A stretch of DNA of 64,000 nucleotides from Gammaproteobacteria bacterium (lineage in GTDB: Bacteria > Pseudomonadota > Gammaproteobacteria > Burkholderiales > Rhodocyclaceae), in the NCBI GenBank assembly GCA_018828385.1, contig JAHJVE010000009.1:147970-211969 (forward strand), given 5' to 3'. Positions 46,959-56,186 of this stretch are shown in pieces. The position numbers and the translations under genes are program-made. The number at the start of each line of letters is the position of its first letter. The stretch's first letter is position 1. The notes under the pieces are model-generated. The model had not been told where the DNA came from and did no database searches. It worked only from the letters and a program-made list of their open reading frames with translations.

Positions 46959-48131
46959 ATGTCGCATGTCATGAATACCTACGCCCGGTTGCCAGTGGCT
47001 TTCAGCCATGGTCAGGGTTCCCGGATTACTGATACCGAGGGTAGGGAATATCTGGACGCGCTGTCCGGGATTGCCGTGTCCACGCTCGGTCATGCGCATC
47101 CCCGGCTGGTTGCTGCAATTGCCGCACAGGCTGGGCGCGTGTTGCATACTTCTAATTTATATGGCATTCCGGCGCAGGATCTGCTTGCCGATAAATTGGT
47201 CGAGCTTTCCGGGATGCGTGAGGTCTTTTTTTGCAATTCCGGTTGTGAGGCCAACGAGGCGGCGATCAAGCTGGCGCGTTTCTATGGCCACAAAAGAGGG
47301 ATTGAAACGCCGACCATTGTCGTGATGGAGAAGGCTTTTCATGGCCGGACCATGGCGACTCTTTCGGCGACGGGCAATCGCAAGGCTCAAGCAGGTTTCG
47401 AGCCGCTGGTTTCCGGATTTGTGCGGGTTCCCTACGACGACCTAGACGCGATCAAAGCGGTTGCCGAACACAACCAGAATATCGTTGCCGTGATGGTGGA
47501 GATTATTCAGGGGGAGGGTGGTATTCATTTGGCATCGCCTGGCTTCCAGAAAGGTGTCCGCCAGTTGTGTGACGACAATGGTTGGTTGCTGATTTGTGAT
47601 GAAGTGCAGTGCGGTATGGCGCGCACCGGAAAGTGGTTCGGGTATCAGCATGCCGGGATCCAGCCGGATATCGCCACGCTGGCAAAAGGTTTGGGTTCTG
47701 GTGTGCCGATCGGGGCCTGTATGGCGGGAGGCAAGGCGGCTGGTTTGTTCGGACCCGGTAATCATGGCTCGACGTTTGGTGGAAACCCGTTGGCATGTTC
47801 GGCGGCGCTGACGACTATCGATACCATTGAGCAGGACGGTCTGATGGCCAATGCCGAAAAGATTGGTGCACTGATTCGCCAGCTATATGCCGAGGCGCTG
47901 GCTGGGGTGGCTGGTGTGGTTGAGATTCGCGGCCATGGCCTGATGATCGGCATTGAGCTTGACCGGCCGTGTGGTGAGCTGGTTGGCCAGGCGCTGGCTG
48001 CGGGATTGTTGATAAACGTTACTGCTGACAAGGTTGTACGCCTGTTGCCACCGCTGATATTTAGCGAAAATGAGGCAAAAGAACTGGTTGACCGTAGCGT
48101 TCCGCTAATCAAAGCGTTTTTGGCGGCCTGA
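46959..48131 (+). CDS. argD: Acetylornithine aminotransferase
   Basis: PLP enzyme of class III, 390 residues, converting N-acetylglutamate semialdehyde to N-acetylornithine. GREYLDALSGIAVSTLGHAHP opens the family, DEVQCGMARTGKWF gives the PLP-contacting Asp, and the Lys in TLAKGLGSGVPIGA binds PLP. The start is ATG 46959; an ATG twelve bases on (MNTYARLPV) is also possible. Near the C-terminus ELVDRSVPLI is written with GTTGACCGTAG, the core of the dispersed motif. argF begins four bases later. Confidence 0.94.
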   Translation: MSHVMNTYARLPVAFSHGQGSRITDTEGREYLDALSGIAVSTLGHAHPRLVAAIAAQAGRVLHTSNLYGIPAQDLLADKLVELSGMREVFFCNSGCEANEAAIKLARFYGHKRGIETPTIVVMEKAFHGRTMATLSATGNRKAQAGFEPLVSGFVRVPYDDLDAIKAVAEHNQNIVAVMVEIIQGEGGIHLASPGFQKGVRQLCDDNGWLLICDEVQCGMARTGKWFGYQHAGIQPDIATLAKGLGSGVPIGACMAGGKAAGLFGPGNHGSTFGGNPLACSAALTTIDTIEQDGLMANAEKIGALIRQLYAEALAGVAGVVEIRGHGLMIGIELDRPCGELVGQALAAGLLINVTADKVVRLLPPLIFSENEAKELVDRSVPLIKAFLAA

Positions 48132-48134
48132 ATT

Positions 48135-49055
48135 ATGGCGATCAGACACTTTCTGCAGTTCAAGGATTTTACGCGCGACGAGCTTGAGTACGTATTCGAG
48201 CGGACGCGCTGGATCAAGAACCAGTTCAAGTCTTACCAGAAGTATTGGCCACTTAGCGACCGGACGCTGGTAATGATTTTCGAGAAGGCGAGCACCCGGA
48301 CCCGTCTGTCCTTCGAGGCCGGCATGCAGCAGTTGGGTGGCTCGGCGATTTATCTGAATACGCGCGATTCGCAACTGGGCCGTGGTGAGCCGGTCGAGGA
48401 TGCAGCTCAGGTCATTTCGCGAATGAGTGACATCGTGATGATCCGCACCTTCGAGCAGGACATCATCGAACGTTTTGCCGCCAACTCGCGGGTGCCGGTA
48501 ATCAACGGGCTGACCAACGAATATCACCCCTGCCAGATACTGGCTGACATCTATACGTTCATCGAGCATCGCGGCTGCATTCAGGGCAAGACAGTGGCCT
48601 GGGTTGGCGATGCCAACAATATGTGCAACACCTGGTTGCAGGCGGCTGAAGTTCTCGACTTCAAGGTCCATGTTTCGACGCCGCCGGGCTACGAGATCAA
48701 TGCCGATCTGGTTGGCAAAATCGATCCGGCGCGTTTCAAGGTCTTTGCCGATCCGATGGATGCCTGTCGGGGTGCCGATCTGGTGACCACTGACGTGTGG
48801 ACGTCAATGGGTTTCGAGGCTGAAAACGAAGAGCGGATCAAGGCCTTTGCCGATTGGTGCGTAGATGGCGAGATGATCCGCGTAGCCGACCCGCAGGCCG
48901 TTTTCATGCATTGTCTGCCGGCGCATCGTGGCGAGGAGGTGACCGCCGAGGTGATCGACGGGCCACAATCGGTGGTTTGGGACGAGGCGGAAAACCGTCT
49001 GCATGTGCAGAAGGCGTTGATGGAGTATTTGCTGCTGGGCCGGATTCAGGGTTGA
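48135..49055 (+). CDS. argF: Ornithine carbamoyltransferase
   Basis: A 306-residue enzyme forming citrulline from ornithine and carbamoyl phosphate. The carbamoyl-phosphate motif STRTRLSF is at about 53-60, and the ornithine-binding FMHCLPAHRGEEV is at about 256-268. Length and order between argD and argG fit a biosynthetic arginine operon. Confidence 0.96.
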   Translation: MAIRHFLQFKDFTRDELEYVFERTRWIKNQFKSYQKYWPLSDRTLVMIFEKASTRTRLSFEAGMQQLGGSAIYLNTRDSQLGRGEPVEDAAQVISRMSDIVMIRTFEQDIIERFAANSRVPVINGLTNEYHPCQILADIYTFIEHRGCIQGKTVAWVGDANNMCNTWLQAAEVLDFKVHVSTPPGYEINADLVGKIDPARFKVFADPMDACRGADLVTTDVWTSMGFEAENEERIKAFADWCVDGEMIRVADPQAVFMHCLPAHRGEEVTAEVIDGPQSVVWDEAENRLHVQKALMEYLLLGRIQG

Positions 49056-49087
49056 GCGGTAGGGTTAAACGAAACTAGGGAACGGAA

Positions 49088-50575
49088 ATGAGCGACATCA
49101 AGAAGGTTGTGCTGGCCTATTCGGGCGGTCTGGATACCTCGGTCATCCTCAAGTGGTTGCAGGATGTTTATAAGTGCGAAGTCGTCACCTTCACGGCCGA
49201 CCTCGGCCAGGGTGAGGAGCTTGAACCGGCGCGCGCCAAGGCGCTGAAGGCGGGCATCAAGCCGAAGAACATCTATATCGACGACGTGCGCGAGGAGTTT
49301 GTCCGCGACTTCGTCTTCCCGATGTTTCGCGCCAATACTGTTTATGAAGGCGAATACCTGCTTGGCACTTCGATCGCCCGTCCGCTGATCGCCAAGCGCC
49401 TGGTCGAGATCGTCAATGAAACCGGTGCCGACGCCATCTGTCACGGTGCGACTGGCAAAGGCAACGACCAGGTTCGTTTCGAGCTCGGCGCCTATGCGCT
49501 CAAGCCGGGTATCAAGGTCATCGCGCCGTGGCGCGAGTGGGATCTGATGTCGCGCGAGAAGCTCATGGCCTATGCCGAGAAGCATGGCATCGAAATCGAC
49601 ATGAAGCACAAGAAGGGCGGCTCGCCGTATTCGATGGACGCCAACCTGCTGCACATTTCCTACGAAGGTCGTCACCTCGAAAACCCGGCTGCGGAAGCTG
49701 AGGAGTCGATGTGGCGGTGGACCGTTTCACCGGAAAAGGCACCGAACAAGGCAGAGTATCTCGACCTTGAATTCGTCAAGGGCGACGTGGTTGCCATCAA
49801 CGGCAAGAAGATGAAAGCCCACGAAATTCTGGGTTCCTTGAACGAAATCGGCGGCAAGCACGGCATTGGTCGCCTCGACCTCGTCGAGAACCGCTACGTC
49901 GGCATGAAGTCGCGCGGTTGCTACGAAACCCCGGGCGGCACCATCCTGCTGCGCGCCCACCGCGCCATCGAATCGGTGACTCTGGACCGCGAAGTCGCCC
50001 ACCTCAAGGACGATCTGATGCCGCGTTACGCCAGCCTGGTGTACAACGGCTACTGGTGGAGCCCGGAGCGCAAGGCGCTGCAGGTGCTGATCGACCACAC
50101 GCAGCAGACAGTCAACGGGGTCGTTCGCCTCAAGCTGTACAAGGGTAACGTGATCGTCGTCGGCCGTGATTCGGCAACTGATTCGCTGTTTGATTCGACC
50201 ATCGCCACCTTCGAGGACGATGCCGGTGCTTACGACCAGCGCGATGCGGGTGGTTTCATCAAGCTGAACGCACTGCGTTTGCGCATTGCCGCCAATCTCG
50301 CTGCAAAGAAAGCGGGCAAGCCGGTGAAGCCTGCTGCTGCCAAGAAAGCCGTGACGGCAAAGCCGGCGGCTAAACCTGTAGCGAAGTCCGCTGTCAAACC
50401 GGTTGCCAAGGCTGCTGTCAAGAAGGCTGTAGCCAAGCCTGCTGCGAAGCCGGTGGTCAAGGCTGCGGCCAAGCCGCTGGTCAAGCCGGTTGCAGCCAAG
50501 GCGGTGGTTGCCCAGGCTGTCAAAGCACCGGTCAAGCAAGCGGCCAAGAAGCCGGCTGCCAAGAAGAAGGGTTAA
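49088..50575 (+). CDS. argG: Argininosuccinate synthase with a Lys/Ala/Pro-rich tail
   Basis: ATP-dependent enzyme joining citrulline and aspartate. The N-type ATP pyrophosphatase P-loop is [12 protein letters not shown] near residues 10-21, and the catalytic core ends normally at [19 protein letters not shown] near residue 408. About 87 extra residues follow (50312-50572), built of imperfect [13 protein letters not shown] repeats and ending KKPAAKKKG, like the tails of AlgP and bacterial H1-like proteins. They are very basic and probably disordered. No stop or frame break separates the parts. The core should be active; the tail's role is unknown. Confidence 0.95.
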   Translation: MSDIKKVVLAYSGGLDTSVILKWLQDVYKCEVVTFTADLGQGEELEPARAKALKAGIKPKNIYIDDVREEFVRDFVFPMFRANTVYEGEYLLGTSIARPLIAKRLVEIVNETGADAICHGATGKGNDQVRFELGAYALKPGIKVIAPWREWDLMSREKLMAYAEKHGIEIDMKHKKGGSPYSMDANLLHISYEGRHLENPAAEAEESMWRWTVSPEKAPNKAEYLDLEFVKGDVVAINGKKMKAHEILGSLNEIGGKHGIGRLDLVENRYVGMKSRGCYETPGGTILLRAHRAIESVTLDREVAHLKDDLMPRYASLVYNGYWWSPERKALQVLIDHTQQTVNGVVRLKLYKGNVIVVGRDSATDSLFDSTIATFEDDAGAYDQRDAGGFIKLNALRLRIAANLAAKKAGKPVKPAAAKKAVTAKPAAKPVAKSAVKPVAKAAVKKAVAKPAAKPVVKAAAKPLVKPVAAKAVVAQAVKAPVKQAAKKPAAKKKG

Positions 50576-50578
50576 TCG

Positions 50579-50803
50579 ATGGAGGGAGGCACCGTATTCG
50601 GGCTGAACGAAGAACAGATCGCAGATTTCTTCTCGACCTGGGGTGTTGGTGCCTTCATCCTCTTCATGTTGTTCATTATTGGCGAGATCGCCTACAAGTC
50701 GAAGGCGGGCAAGACGGGCACCTTTGTGCTCTTCTTCGTGCTGGCCTTCGGCATGGTTGGGTTCATCGCCAAATCAGTGATTCAGAAAATCTGGGGTATG
50801 TAA
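50579..50803 (+). CDS. DUF2788 family small membrane protein
   Basis: A 74-residue protein with two membrane helices (about 22-40 and 50-67), and the sequence LFIIGEIAYKSKAGKTGTFVLFFVLAFGM matches DUF2788. Function unknown. It begins three bases after the argG stop and ends directly at ppnP, so it is likely read from the same transcript. Confidence 0.82.
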   Translation: MEGGTVFGLNEEQIADFFSTWGVGAFILFMLFIIGEIAYKSKAGKTGTFVLFFVLAFGMVGFIAKSVIQKIWGM

Positions 50804-51121
50804 ATGTCGCAATACGACAACGTTTCGGTGGTCAAAAAGGCCAATGTTTATTTTGACGGCAAGTGCGTGAGCCACACCGTGGTGCTGGCCGATGGCACGA
50901 AAAAGACGGTGGGTGTGATCCTGCCGTCCAGCCTGACTTTCAACACCGGCGCGCCGGAAATCATGGAGGGCGTGGGCGGCTCATGCCGCGTCAAGCTTAA
51001 GGGCGAAAGCGAGTGGAAGACCTACGGCGATGGCCAGTCTTTCAATGTGCCGGGCAATTCGAGCTTTGAAATTTCCGTTGCCGATGGCGAGTCCTATCAC
51101 TACGTTTGTCACTTTGGGTAA
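50804..51121 (+). CDS. ppnP: Pyrimidine/purine nucleoside phosphorylase
   Basis: A 105-residue cupin-fold enzyme (YaiE/DUF1255 family) that phosphorolyses diverse nucleosides. Seen: [26 protein letters not shown] and the C-terminal [11 protein letters not shown], which carry the family pattern. The length is typical. It lies between the DUF2788 gene and yajQ, each only a few bases apart. Confidence 0.9.
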   Translation: MSQYDNVSVVKKANVYFDGKCVSHTVVLADGTKKTVGVILPSSLTFNTGAPEIMEGVGGSCRVKLKGESEWKTYGDGQSFNVPGNSSFEISVADGESYHYVCHFG

Positions 51122-51126
51122 TCATC

Positions 51127-51621
51127 ATGCCGAGCTTTGACTTCACCTCCGAAGCGGACATGGTGGCGTTGAAGAACGCTATCGATGTCACCTCACGCCA
51201 GATCGACAATCGCTACGACTTCAAGGGCACAACGGCCAAGGTCGAGTTGAACGAGAAGGACAAGGTCATCACCCTGTGGGGCGATTCAGACTTCCAGCTT
51301 GATCAGATCAAGGACCTGCTTTTCCCGGCCATGGAGAAGAAGGAGAAGGAAAGCGTCAAGCGTCTGGATCACCAGAAAATCGTCAGCGTTTCCGGCAACA
51401 AGGTGAAGCAGGAAATGAAGATCAAGGACGGGATCGACAGCGATCTGGCCAAGAAGATCGTCAAGCTCGTCAAGGATGGCAAGCTCAAGGTCCAGGCCGC
51501 GATTCAGGGTGAAACCGTGCGGGTCACGGGTGCCAAGCGGGATGATCTGCAGGGTTGCATCGCGCTGATCACCAAGTCGATTACCGATTTCCCGATCAAG
51601 TACGGTAATTTCCGGGATTAA
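51127..51621 (+). CDS. yajQ: YajQ-family nucleotide-binding protein
   Basis: A 164-residue protein (MPSFDFTSEADMVALKNAIDVTSRQIDNRYDFKG in its N-terminal region) with two ferredoxin-like subdomains. YajQ homologues bind c-di-GMP in Xanthomonas and Pseudomonas and influence virulence gene expression; others reported nucleic-acid binding. The start is ATG 51127. Followed by a repeat copy and a terminator, it ends the arginine-gene transcript. Confidence 0.93.
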   Translation: MPSFDFTSEADMVALKNAIDVTSRQIDNRYDFKGTTAKVELNEKDKVITLWGDSDFQLDQIKDLLFPAMEKKEKESVKRLDHQKIVSVSGNKVKQEMKIKDGIDSDLAKKIVKLVKDGKLKVQAAIQGETVRVTGAKRDDLQGCIALITKSITDFPIKYGNFRD

Positions 51622-51625
51622 GCAG

Positions 51626-51664
51626 ACTTCCACGGTCAACCGGGGAAAACGGGCAAAAATGAAA
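51626..51664 (-). repeat. Dispersed 39-bp motif, copy F (minus orientation)
   Basis: Minus strand: TTTCATTTTTGCCCG, TTTTCCCC, then GGTTGACCGTGGAAGT. It lies immediately after yajQ, between its stop codon and the terminator, and its first base coincides with the terminator stem. Confidence 0.75.
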
Positions 51665-51692
51665 CCGGACTGTGCGAGCAGTCCGGTTTTTT
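51664..51692 (+). terminator. yajQ terminator
   Basis: ACCGGACTG (51664-51672) pairs with CAGTCCGGT (51679-51687), then TTTTT. It is usable for both yajQ and, on the other strand, the convergent amidotransferase gene. Confidence 0.85.
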
Positions 51693-51703
51693 CTTGAGCG
51701 GAT

Positions 51704-52417
51704 TTAGTGGGCCAGACCCTTGATCCACGCCGAGTAAAGTTGTTCAGAGAGCTGGCGCATGACGGGCAGTTTGTCGGCAATTTCCGTCAGCATGGTTTCT
51801 GGCGTCTGGGCACTGGGCAGGTCGGCGACGGCAATCGCTTCGTCGGCCCATTGCTCGCACCAGGCGGCGATCATTTCCGGCGTCATTTCAACGTGGCATT
51901 GCATGGCAAGGTGAGGGCCGGTGACGAACATCTGGTTGGCGCAGTAGCCGTTGGCCAGCAGGCGGGTGGCCCCCGCCGGAATGCTGAATGTCTCGCCGTG
52001 CCACTGGAAAACCGTGCCGCTCTTGCCGGCGAAATTACCCAGCCACTGGCGAGCGATGCCATTGTCCTCGCCATGCGCGCTGCTCCAGCCGATCTCCTTG
52101 ACTGGATTGCGCGTGACGTGCCCGCCGAGCGCCTTACTCATCAGTTGCCCGCCTAGGCAGTGGCCGATGACCGGCACATCTTTCGCCACTGCTTCGCGAA
52201 TCAGCCCGCAGACGGGTTCTATCCACGGCAGCGGATCGTTGACACTCATCGGGCCTCCCATGAAACACAGCCCGGAATAGTCATCGACGTTCGCCGGCAC
52301 TTCGGCGCCCTCGTCAAGGGCGATGAGCCGCCATGGAATGCCGTGCTGCTCAAGGAATATGGCAAAATAGCCCGGACCTTCAGCAGGGGAGTGGCGAAAG
52401 ATGGCGACTGGTTGCAT
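51704..52417 (-). CDS. Class I glutamine amidotransferase-like protein
   Basis: A 237-residue GATase1-fold protein. The nucleophile elbow GHCLGGQ (Cys near residue 86), FQWHGETF and the C-terminal CHVEM with the catalytic His/Glu are present. It is a stand-alone amidotransferase of the YfeJ/GMP-synthase-like group; the partner substrate is unknown. The ATG at 52417 overlaps the upstream start of the divergent protease gene. Confidence 0.87.
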   Translation of the reverse strand: MQPVAIFRHSPAEGPGYFAIFLEQHGIPWRLIALDEGAEVPANVDDYSGLCFMGGPMSVNDPLPWIEPVCGLIREAVAKDVPVIGHCLGGQLMSKALGGHVTRNPVKEIGWSSAHGEDNGIARQWLGNFAGKSGTVFQWHGETFSIPAGATRLLANGYCANQMFVTGPHLAMQCHVEMTPEMIAAWCEQWADEAIAVADLPSAQTPETMLTEIADKLPVMRQLSEQLYSAWIKGLAH

Positions 52418-53078
52418 GGTGGCAATGGTGTCCGGGAAAACGAAGTCTTATTTTACGCTGCTAGTTTTTCTGGTGGCCATGTTGCCGACACTCAGTATCG
52501 CGCAGGATGTCGGGCTAGCCGGCATCATGGGAAGCAAGGCGCTCCTCATGATCAACGGCGGCGAGCCACAAGCTGTGCCAGTCGGCAAGACGATCGACGG
52601 CATCAAGTTGCTCTCTGTTCAGGGCGACCAAGTGATCATCGAAGTCGGTGGCCGCAAGCGCCCGCTGCGCGTGGGGCAGCACGCTATCGGCGTTTCTACC
52701 GGCGATGGTTCGGACAAAATCATCATGACAGCCGATGTCCAAGGACATTTTTATACAACCGGTACGGTAAACGGCACCTCTGTGCGTTTCGTCGTCGATA
52801 CTGGGGCCACCACGATTGCCCTCGGTCCGAACGATGCCCGGCGTATTGGGCTGGATCTCAGGCAGGGGCAGCGTGGCCTGACGAGCACGGCGAACGGAAC
52901 AGTCGTAGTGACGCGGATGCCGCTGGATACGGTGAGAATTGGCGGCGTCACATTGCACAATGTGGAGGCGGTGGTACTACCCACCAATATGCCGATTGCC
53001 CTGCTCGGCATGAGTTTTCTTAATCGCATGGAAATGCAGCGCGATGGCAGTACCATGACACTGAAAAAAAGATTCTAG
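52401..53078 (+). CDS. Retropepsin-like aspartic protease (TIGR02281 type)
   Basis: A 225-residue exported or membrane-anchored protein. An N-terminal hydrophobic segment (YFTLLVFLVAMLPTLSIAQD) ends near residue 35, a linker domain follows, and the C-terminal clan AA protease domain has the single catalytic VVDTGATTIALG (about 130-141), so it should work as a dimer. ATG 52401 is preceded by GGGGAG; ATGs at 52416 and 52425 are alternatives that would avoid overlap with the divergent gene. No substrate can be named. Confidence 0.83.
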   Translation: MATGCMVAMVSGKTKSYFTLLVFLVAMLPTLSIAQDVGLAGIMGSKALLMINGGEPQAVPVGKTIDGIKLLSVQGDQVIIEVGGRKRPLRVGQHAIGVSTGDGSDKIIMTADVQGHFYTTGTVNGTSVRFVVDTGATTIALGPNDARRIGLDLRQGQRGLTSTANGTVVVTRMPLDTVRIGGVTLHNVEAVVLPTNMPIALLGMSFLNRMEMQRDGSTMTLKKRF

Positions 53079-53089
53079 GAGAGAGAGAA

Positions 53090-53347
53090 ATGCCGCAACG
53101 TGATCAGGAAATAGCGCTATTGCGCGAAGAAGTTGAAATGCTGATGGGCGAGCGGCAGGCGCTGTTGCGCGTGGCGGGTGCTTCCGCCGTGATGATCGCC
53201 AGCATGGACAGCAAACGCTTGCCAGTGGGCGCGATTGAGTCGGCCGATCTGGTGGCGACGACCATCAACGATCTTTCCGAAGAAACACTTCAGGATGCGC
53301 TGGCTGCGGTCAACGCCGAAATCGAGGAAGATTCCAAGGCGGCATGA
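53090..53347 (+). CDS. Conserved small protein of unknown function
   Basis: An 85-residue helical protein, with a likely coiled coil in the first 25 residues (QEIALLREEVEMLMGERQALL) and an acidic C-terminus. It has a strong AGGAGAG ribosome site, and its stop overlaps the Nudix gene start by four bases, so the two are co-translated. I do not recognise the family. Confidence 0.75.
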   Translation: MPQRDQEIALLREEVEMLMGERQALLRVAGASAVMIASMDSKRLPVGAIESADLVATTINDLSEETLQDALAAVNAEIEEDSKAA

Positions 53348-53940
53348 CGCTGGATCTGGAGCGCCTGCGGGCCAGCCTGTTGCCCGAACCTCTGACCGGG
53401 CATTTCATTCAGGAAGACGGGGGAGCTGACCTGCCGTTGACCCCGGCGGCTGTGCTGTTTCCGATCGTCCTGCGCGATGGAGGGCAGACGGTGCTGCTCA
53501 CCCAGCGCACGGCACATCTGCGCGATCACGCCGGGCAAATCAGCTTTCCCGGCGGGCGGGTCGAGACAGAGGATCTTTCACCATCGCATACTGCCTTGCG
53601 CGAAACCGAGGAAGAAATCGGCCTGCCGCGCGAACGTATCGAAATCCTCGGTTTTCTCCCCGAATACCGGACCGGTACGGGCTTTCGCGTGACCCCGGTT
53701 GTTGCCCTTGTCCAGCCTCCGTTCGACTTGCGGCCAGACCCGTTCGAGGTGGCCGAGGTCTTTGAAGTGCCGCTCGCCTTCCTGCTCGATCCGGCCAATC
53801 ATCAACAGCATTCGCTGCATTATCGCGGCGCCCTGCGCAATTACTTCGCCATGCCCTATGGCGACTATTTCATCTGGGGCGCCACAGCCGGCATGATTCG
53901 TTCTCTGAGCGAGCGTCTTGGCCTTCTCCAAGGTGCCTGA
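53344..53940 (+). CDS. Nudix hydrolase, CoA pyrophosphatase type
   Basis: A 198-residue Nudix protein. The Nudix box is seen as FPGGRVETEDLSPSHTALRE followed by TEEEIGL (about 57-83), preceded by QRTAHLRDHAGQISFPGG, which is the UPF0035 signature of NudL/CoA-diphosphatases that cleave CoA to 3',5'-ADP and phosphopantetheine. It overlaps the preceding small gene by four bases and is followed by the CobD-like gene. Confidence 0.87.
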   Translation: MTLDLERLRASLLPEPLTGHFIQEDGGADLPLTPAAVLFPIVLRDGGQTVLLTQRTAHLRDHAGQISFPGGRVETEDLSPSHTALRETEEEIGLPRERIEILGFLPEYRTGTGFRVTPVVALVQPPFDLRPDPFEVAEVFEVPLAFLLDPANHQQHSLHYRGALRNYFAMPYGDYFIWGATAGMIRSLSERLGLLQGA

Positions 53941-54004
53941 GCTTGTGGTATCGTGGCGCTTTACGACATGAAAATAAGCCGAATACGGCAATCATCTGCC
54001 CCCC

Positions 54005-54928
54005 ATGAGTCTTCTCTCGCTCATTGCAGTTTTCCTCCTCGAGCAACTGCAACCACTTGATTATCGTCGCATCGTTGCCGACCCGGTGGGTGCTTGGGCG
54101 GATTACATCGAATCGCGCTTCAACGCCGGGGCTTACCGGCATGGCGTCCTCGCCTGGTGCTTCGCCGTCCTGCTGCCGGTGGCGCTTCTCGCCATCGTCT
54201 ATGGCCTGCTTTATTCCTTGAATCCGCTCTTCGGCTGGGCCGTCAATGTGGGCGTGCTCTACCTGACCATGGGTTTTCGCCAGTTCAGCCACCATTACAC
54301 CGACATCCAACTGGCGCTGCGGCTTGGCGATGTCGAGCGGGCTCGCCAATTGCTGGCCGAGTGGCAAGGCCTTTCGACTTATGGCCTCGGTTCCGAAGAT
54401 ATTGCCCGGCTCTCCATCGAGGGCGCGCTTGCTGCATCACATCGGCATGTCTTCGCCGTTGTGCTCTGGTTTGTCTTGCTCCCAGGCCCTTGCGGTGCTT
54501 TGCTCTATCGCTTGTCGGCCATCGTGCGCGACCGTTGGAGCGCTGAAACCCCTGTTCGGCAAACCGAGTTTTCTGCATTTTCGCGTGTGGTTTTCGGTAT
54601 GATCGACTGGCTGCCCTCGCGGACAACCGCGGCGGCCTTTGCCATCGTTGGTGACTTCGAGGATGCAGTTTATTGCTGGCGTACCCAGCCGGCACAATGG
54701 CCGGACCGCGATCTTGGCATTGTGCTCGCCGCCGGGGCCGGTGCCCTGGGTGTCCAACTGGGCCGGCCGGTGGTTGATGGCGTCGAGGTGTCTGACCGGG
54801 CCGAACTCGGGCTGGGCGATCCGGCCGATGTCGATTTCATGCAGAGTGCCGTCGGCCTCGTCTGGCGAGCTACTGTGTTGTGGATGTTGTTGCTGTTTTT
54901 GTTGGGGCTTGCCACCTTGGTGGGCTGA
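54005..54928 (+). CDS. CobD/CbiB-family membrane protein
   Basis: A 307-residue inner-membrane protein with about five hydrophobic segments, resembling CobD/CbiB and AmpE: GFRQFSHHYTDIQLALRLGDVERARQLLAEWQG is the typical loop, and SFRTVFGMIDWLPSR-type residues appear near 195-210. No other cobalamin genes are nearby, so a role in cobinamide synthesis is doubtful; betaproteobacteria often carry this as an orphan. It precedes the thiolase gene by 22 bases. Confidence 0.8.
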   Translation: MSLLSLIAVFLLEQLQPLDYRRIVADPVGAWADYIESRFNAGAYRHGVLAWCFAVLLPVALLAIVYGLLYSLNPLFGWAVNVGVLYLTMGFRQFSHHYTDIQLALRLGDVERARQLLAEWQGLSTYGLGSEDIARLSIEGALAASHRHVFAVVLWFVLLPGPCGALLYRLSAIVRDRWSAETPVRQTEFSAFSRVVFGMIDWLPSRTTAAAFAIVGDFEDAVYCWRTQPAQWPDRDLGIVLAAGAGALGVQLGRPVVDGVEVSDRAELGLGDPADVDFMQSAVGLVWRATVLWMLLLFLLGLATLVG

Positions 54929-54950
54929 ATAATTCTTACAGGAGATTTAC

Positions 54951-56132
54951 ATGAGCAGAGATGTCGTCGTTCTAAGCGCAGTTCGTTCCCCCATCGGCGC
55001 TTTTGGTGGTTCCCTTGCCGATTTTGAAAGCACGGAACTCGCCGGCATTGTCATGAAGGAAGCGATTGCCCGCTCCGGTGTTGATCCGCAAGCCATCAAC
55101 TACGTCACCGTCGGCACCACCATGCCGACCGATTCCCGCTACGCCTACGTTTCCCGCGTCGCCTCCATTCAGGCTGGTCTGTCGATGGATTCCGTCGCCA
55201 TGCAGGTGAGCCGCCTGTGCGCCTCCGGTCTGCAAGGCATCGTCACCACCGCCCAGAACATCATGCTGAGCGATGCCGACTACGGTATCGGTGGCGGCGT
55301 CGAAGTCATGTCCAAGGCTGCTTACCTGATGCCGTCGCTGCGTTCGGGCGCCCGCATGGGTGATACCAAGGCCATCGACTCCATGGTTGCCGTGCTGACC
55401 GACCCGTTCGGCGTTGGCCACATGGGTATCACCGCTGAAAACCTGGCTACCAAGCACGGCTTCACCCGTGAAGATCAGGATGCCTTCGCTGTCGAATCCC
55501 AGCGCCGTGCCGCGGCTGCCATCGATGCCGGCCACTTCAAATCGCAGATCGTGCCCATCGTCAAGCAGACCCGTAAGGGCGAAGTGGTGTTTGATACCGA
55601 CGAGCACCTCAAGCGCGGCACGACCATGGAGTCGCTGGCCAAGATGAAGCCGGCCTTCAAGAAGGATGGTACGGTCACTGCCGGTAACGCTTCCGGCATC
55701 AACGATGGTGCTGCCTTCTTCGTGCTGGCGGCGGCTGACGTAGCAGCCAAGAACGGTCAGAAGGCCCGTGCCCGAATCGCTGGTTACGCTGTTGCCGGTG
55801 TGCCGAACGACATCATGGGCGAAGGCCCGATCCCGGCTACCAAACTGGCTCTCAAGAAGGCCGGCCTGACTCTGGACCAGATGGACGTTATCGAATCCAA
55901 CGAAGCTTTCGCCGCCCAGGCGCTGTCTGTTGCCAAGGTCCTCGGCCTCGATCCGGCCAAGACCAACCCGAATGGCGGCGCCATCGCCCTCGGTCACCCG
56001 GTCGGCTGTTCCGGTGCCTTCATCGCCACCAAGGCGCTGTACGAACTGGAACGCATCGGTGGCAAGTACGCACTCGTTACCATGTGTATCGGTGGCGGCC
56101 AGGGTATTGCGGTCATCTTCGAACGCGCCTGA
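54951..56132 (+). CDS. Acetyl-CoA acetyltransferase / beta-ketothiolase
   Basis: A 393-residue biosynthetic-type thiolase condensing or cleaving acyl-CoAs. The nucleophilic Cys90 lies in SRLCASGLQGI, the NEAFAAQ motif is at about 312-318, the catalytic His in GGAIALGHPVGCSG, and the second Cys in MCIGGGQG. It is closest by feel to BktB/PhaA-type enzymes of PHA metabolism, though no phaB or phaC is adjacent. Strong codon bias suggests high expression, and it is followed by a strong terminator. Confidence 0.94.
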   Translation: MSRDVVVLSAVRSPIGAFGGSLADFESTELAGIVMKEAIARSGVDPQAINYVTVGTTMPTDSRYAYVSRVASIQAGLSMDSVAMQVSRLCASGLQGIVTTAQNIMLSDADYGIGGGVEVMSKAAYLMPSLRSGARMGDTKAIDSMVAVLTDPFGVGHMGITAENLATKHGFTREDQDAFAVESQRRAAAAIDAGHFKSQIVPIVKQTRKGEVVFDTDEHLKRGTTMESLAKMKPAFKKDGTVTAGNASGINDGAAFFVLAAADVAAKNGQKARARIAGYAVAGVPNDIMGEGPIPATKLALKKAGLTLDQMDVIESNEAFAAQALSVAKVLGLDPAKTNPNGGAIALGHPVGCSGAFIATKALYELERIGGKYALVTMCIGGGQGIAVIFERA

Positions 56133-56154
56133 TCATTGTCGTGAATCAGCCAAA

Positions 56155-56182
56155 ACCCGCCGGAGAGATCCGGCGGGTTTTT
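56155..56182 (+). terminator. Thiolase gene terminator
   Basis: CCCGCCGGA and TCCGGCGGG with a GAGA loop, followed by six T residues. Confidence 0.93.
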
Positions 56183-56186
56183 TATT

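Noticed and set aside
48087..48097. Motif core near the argD 3' end
   Set aside because: Exact core match with an A-rich upstream part like copy H, but too diverged elsewhere to call a copy.
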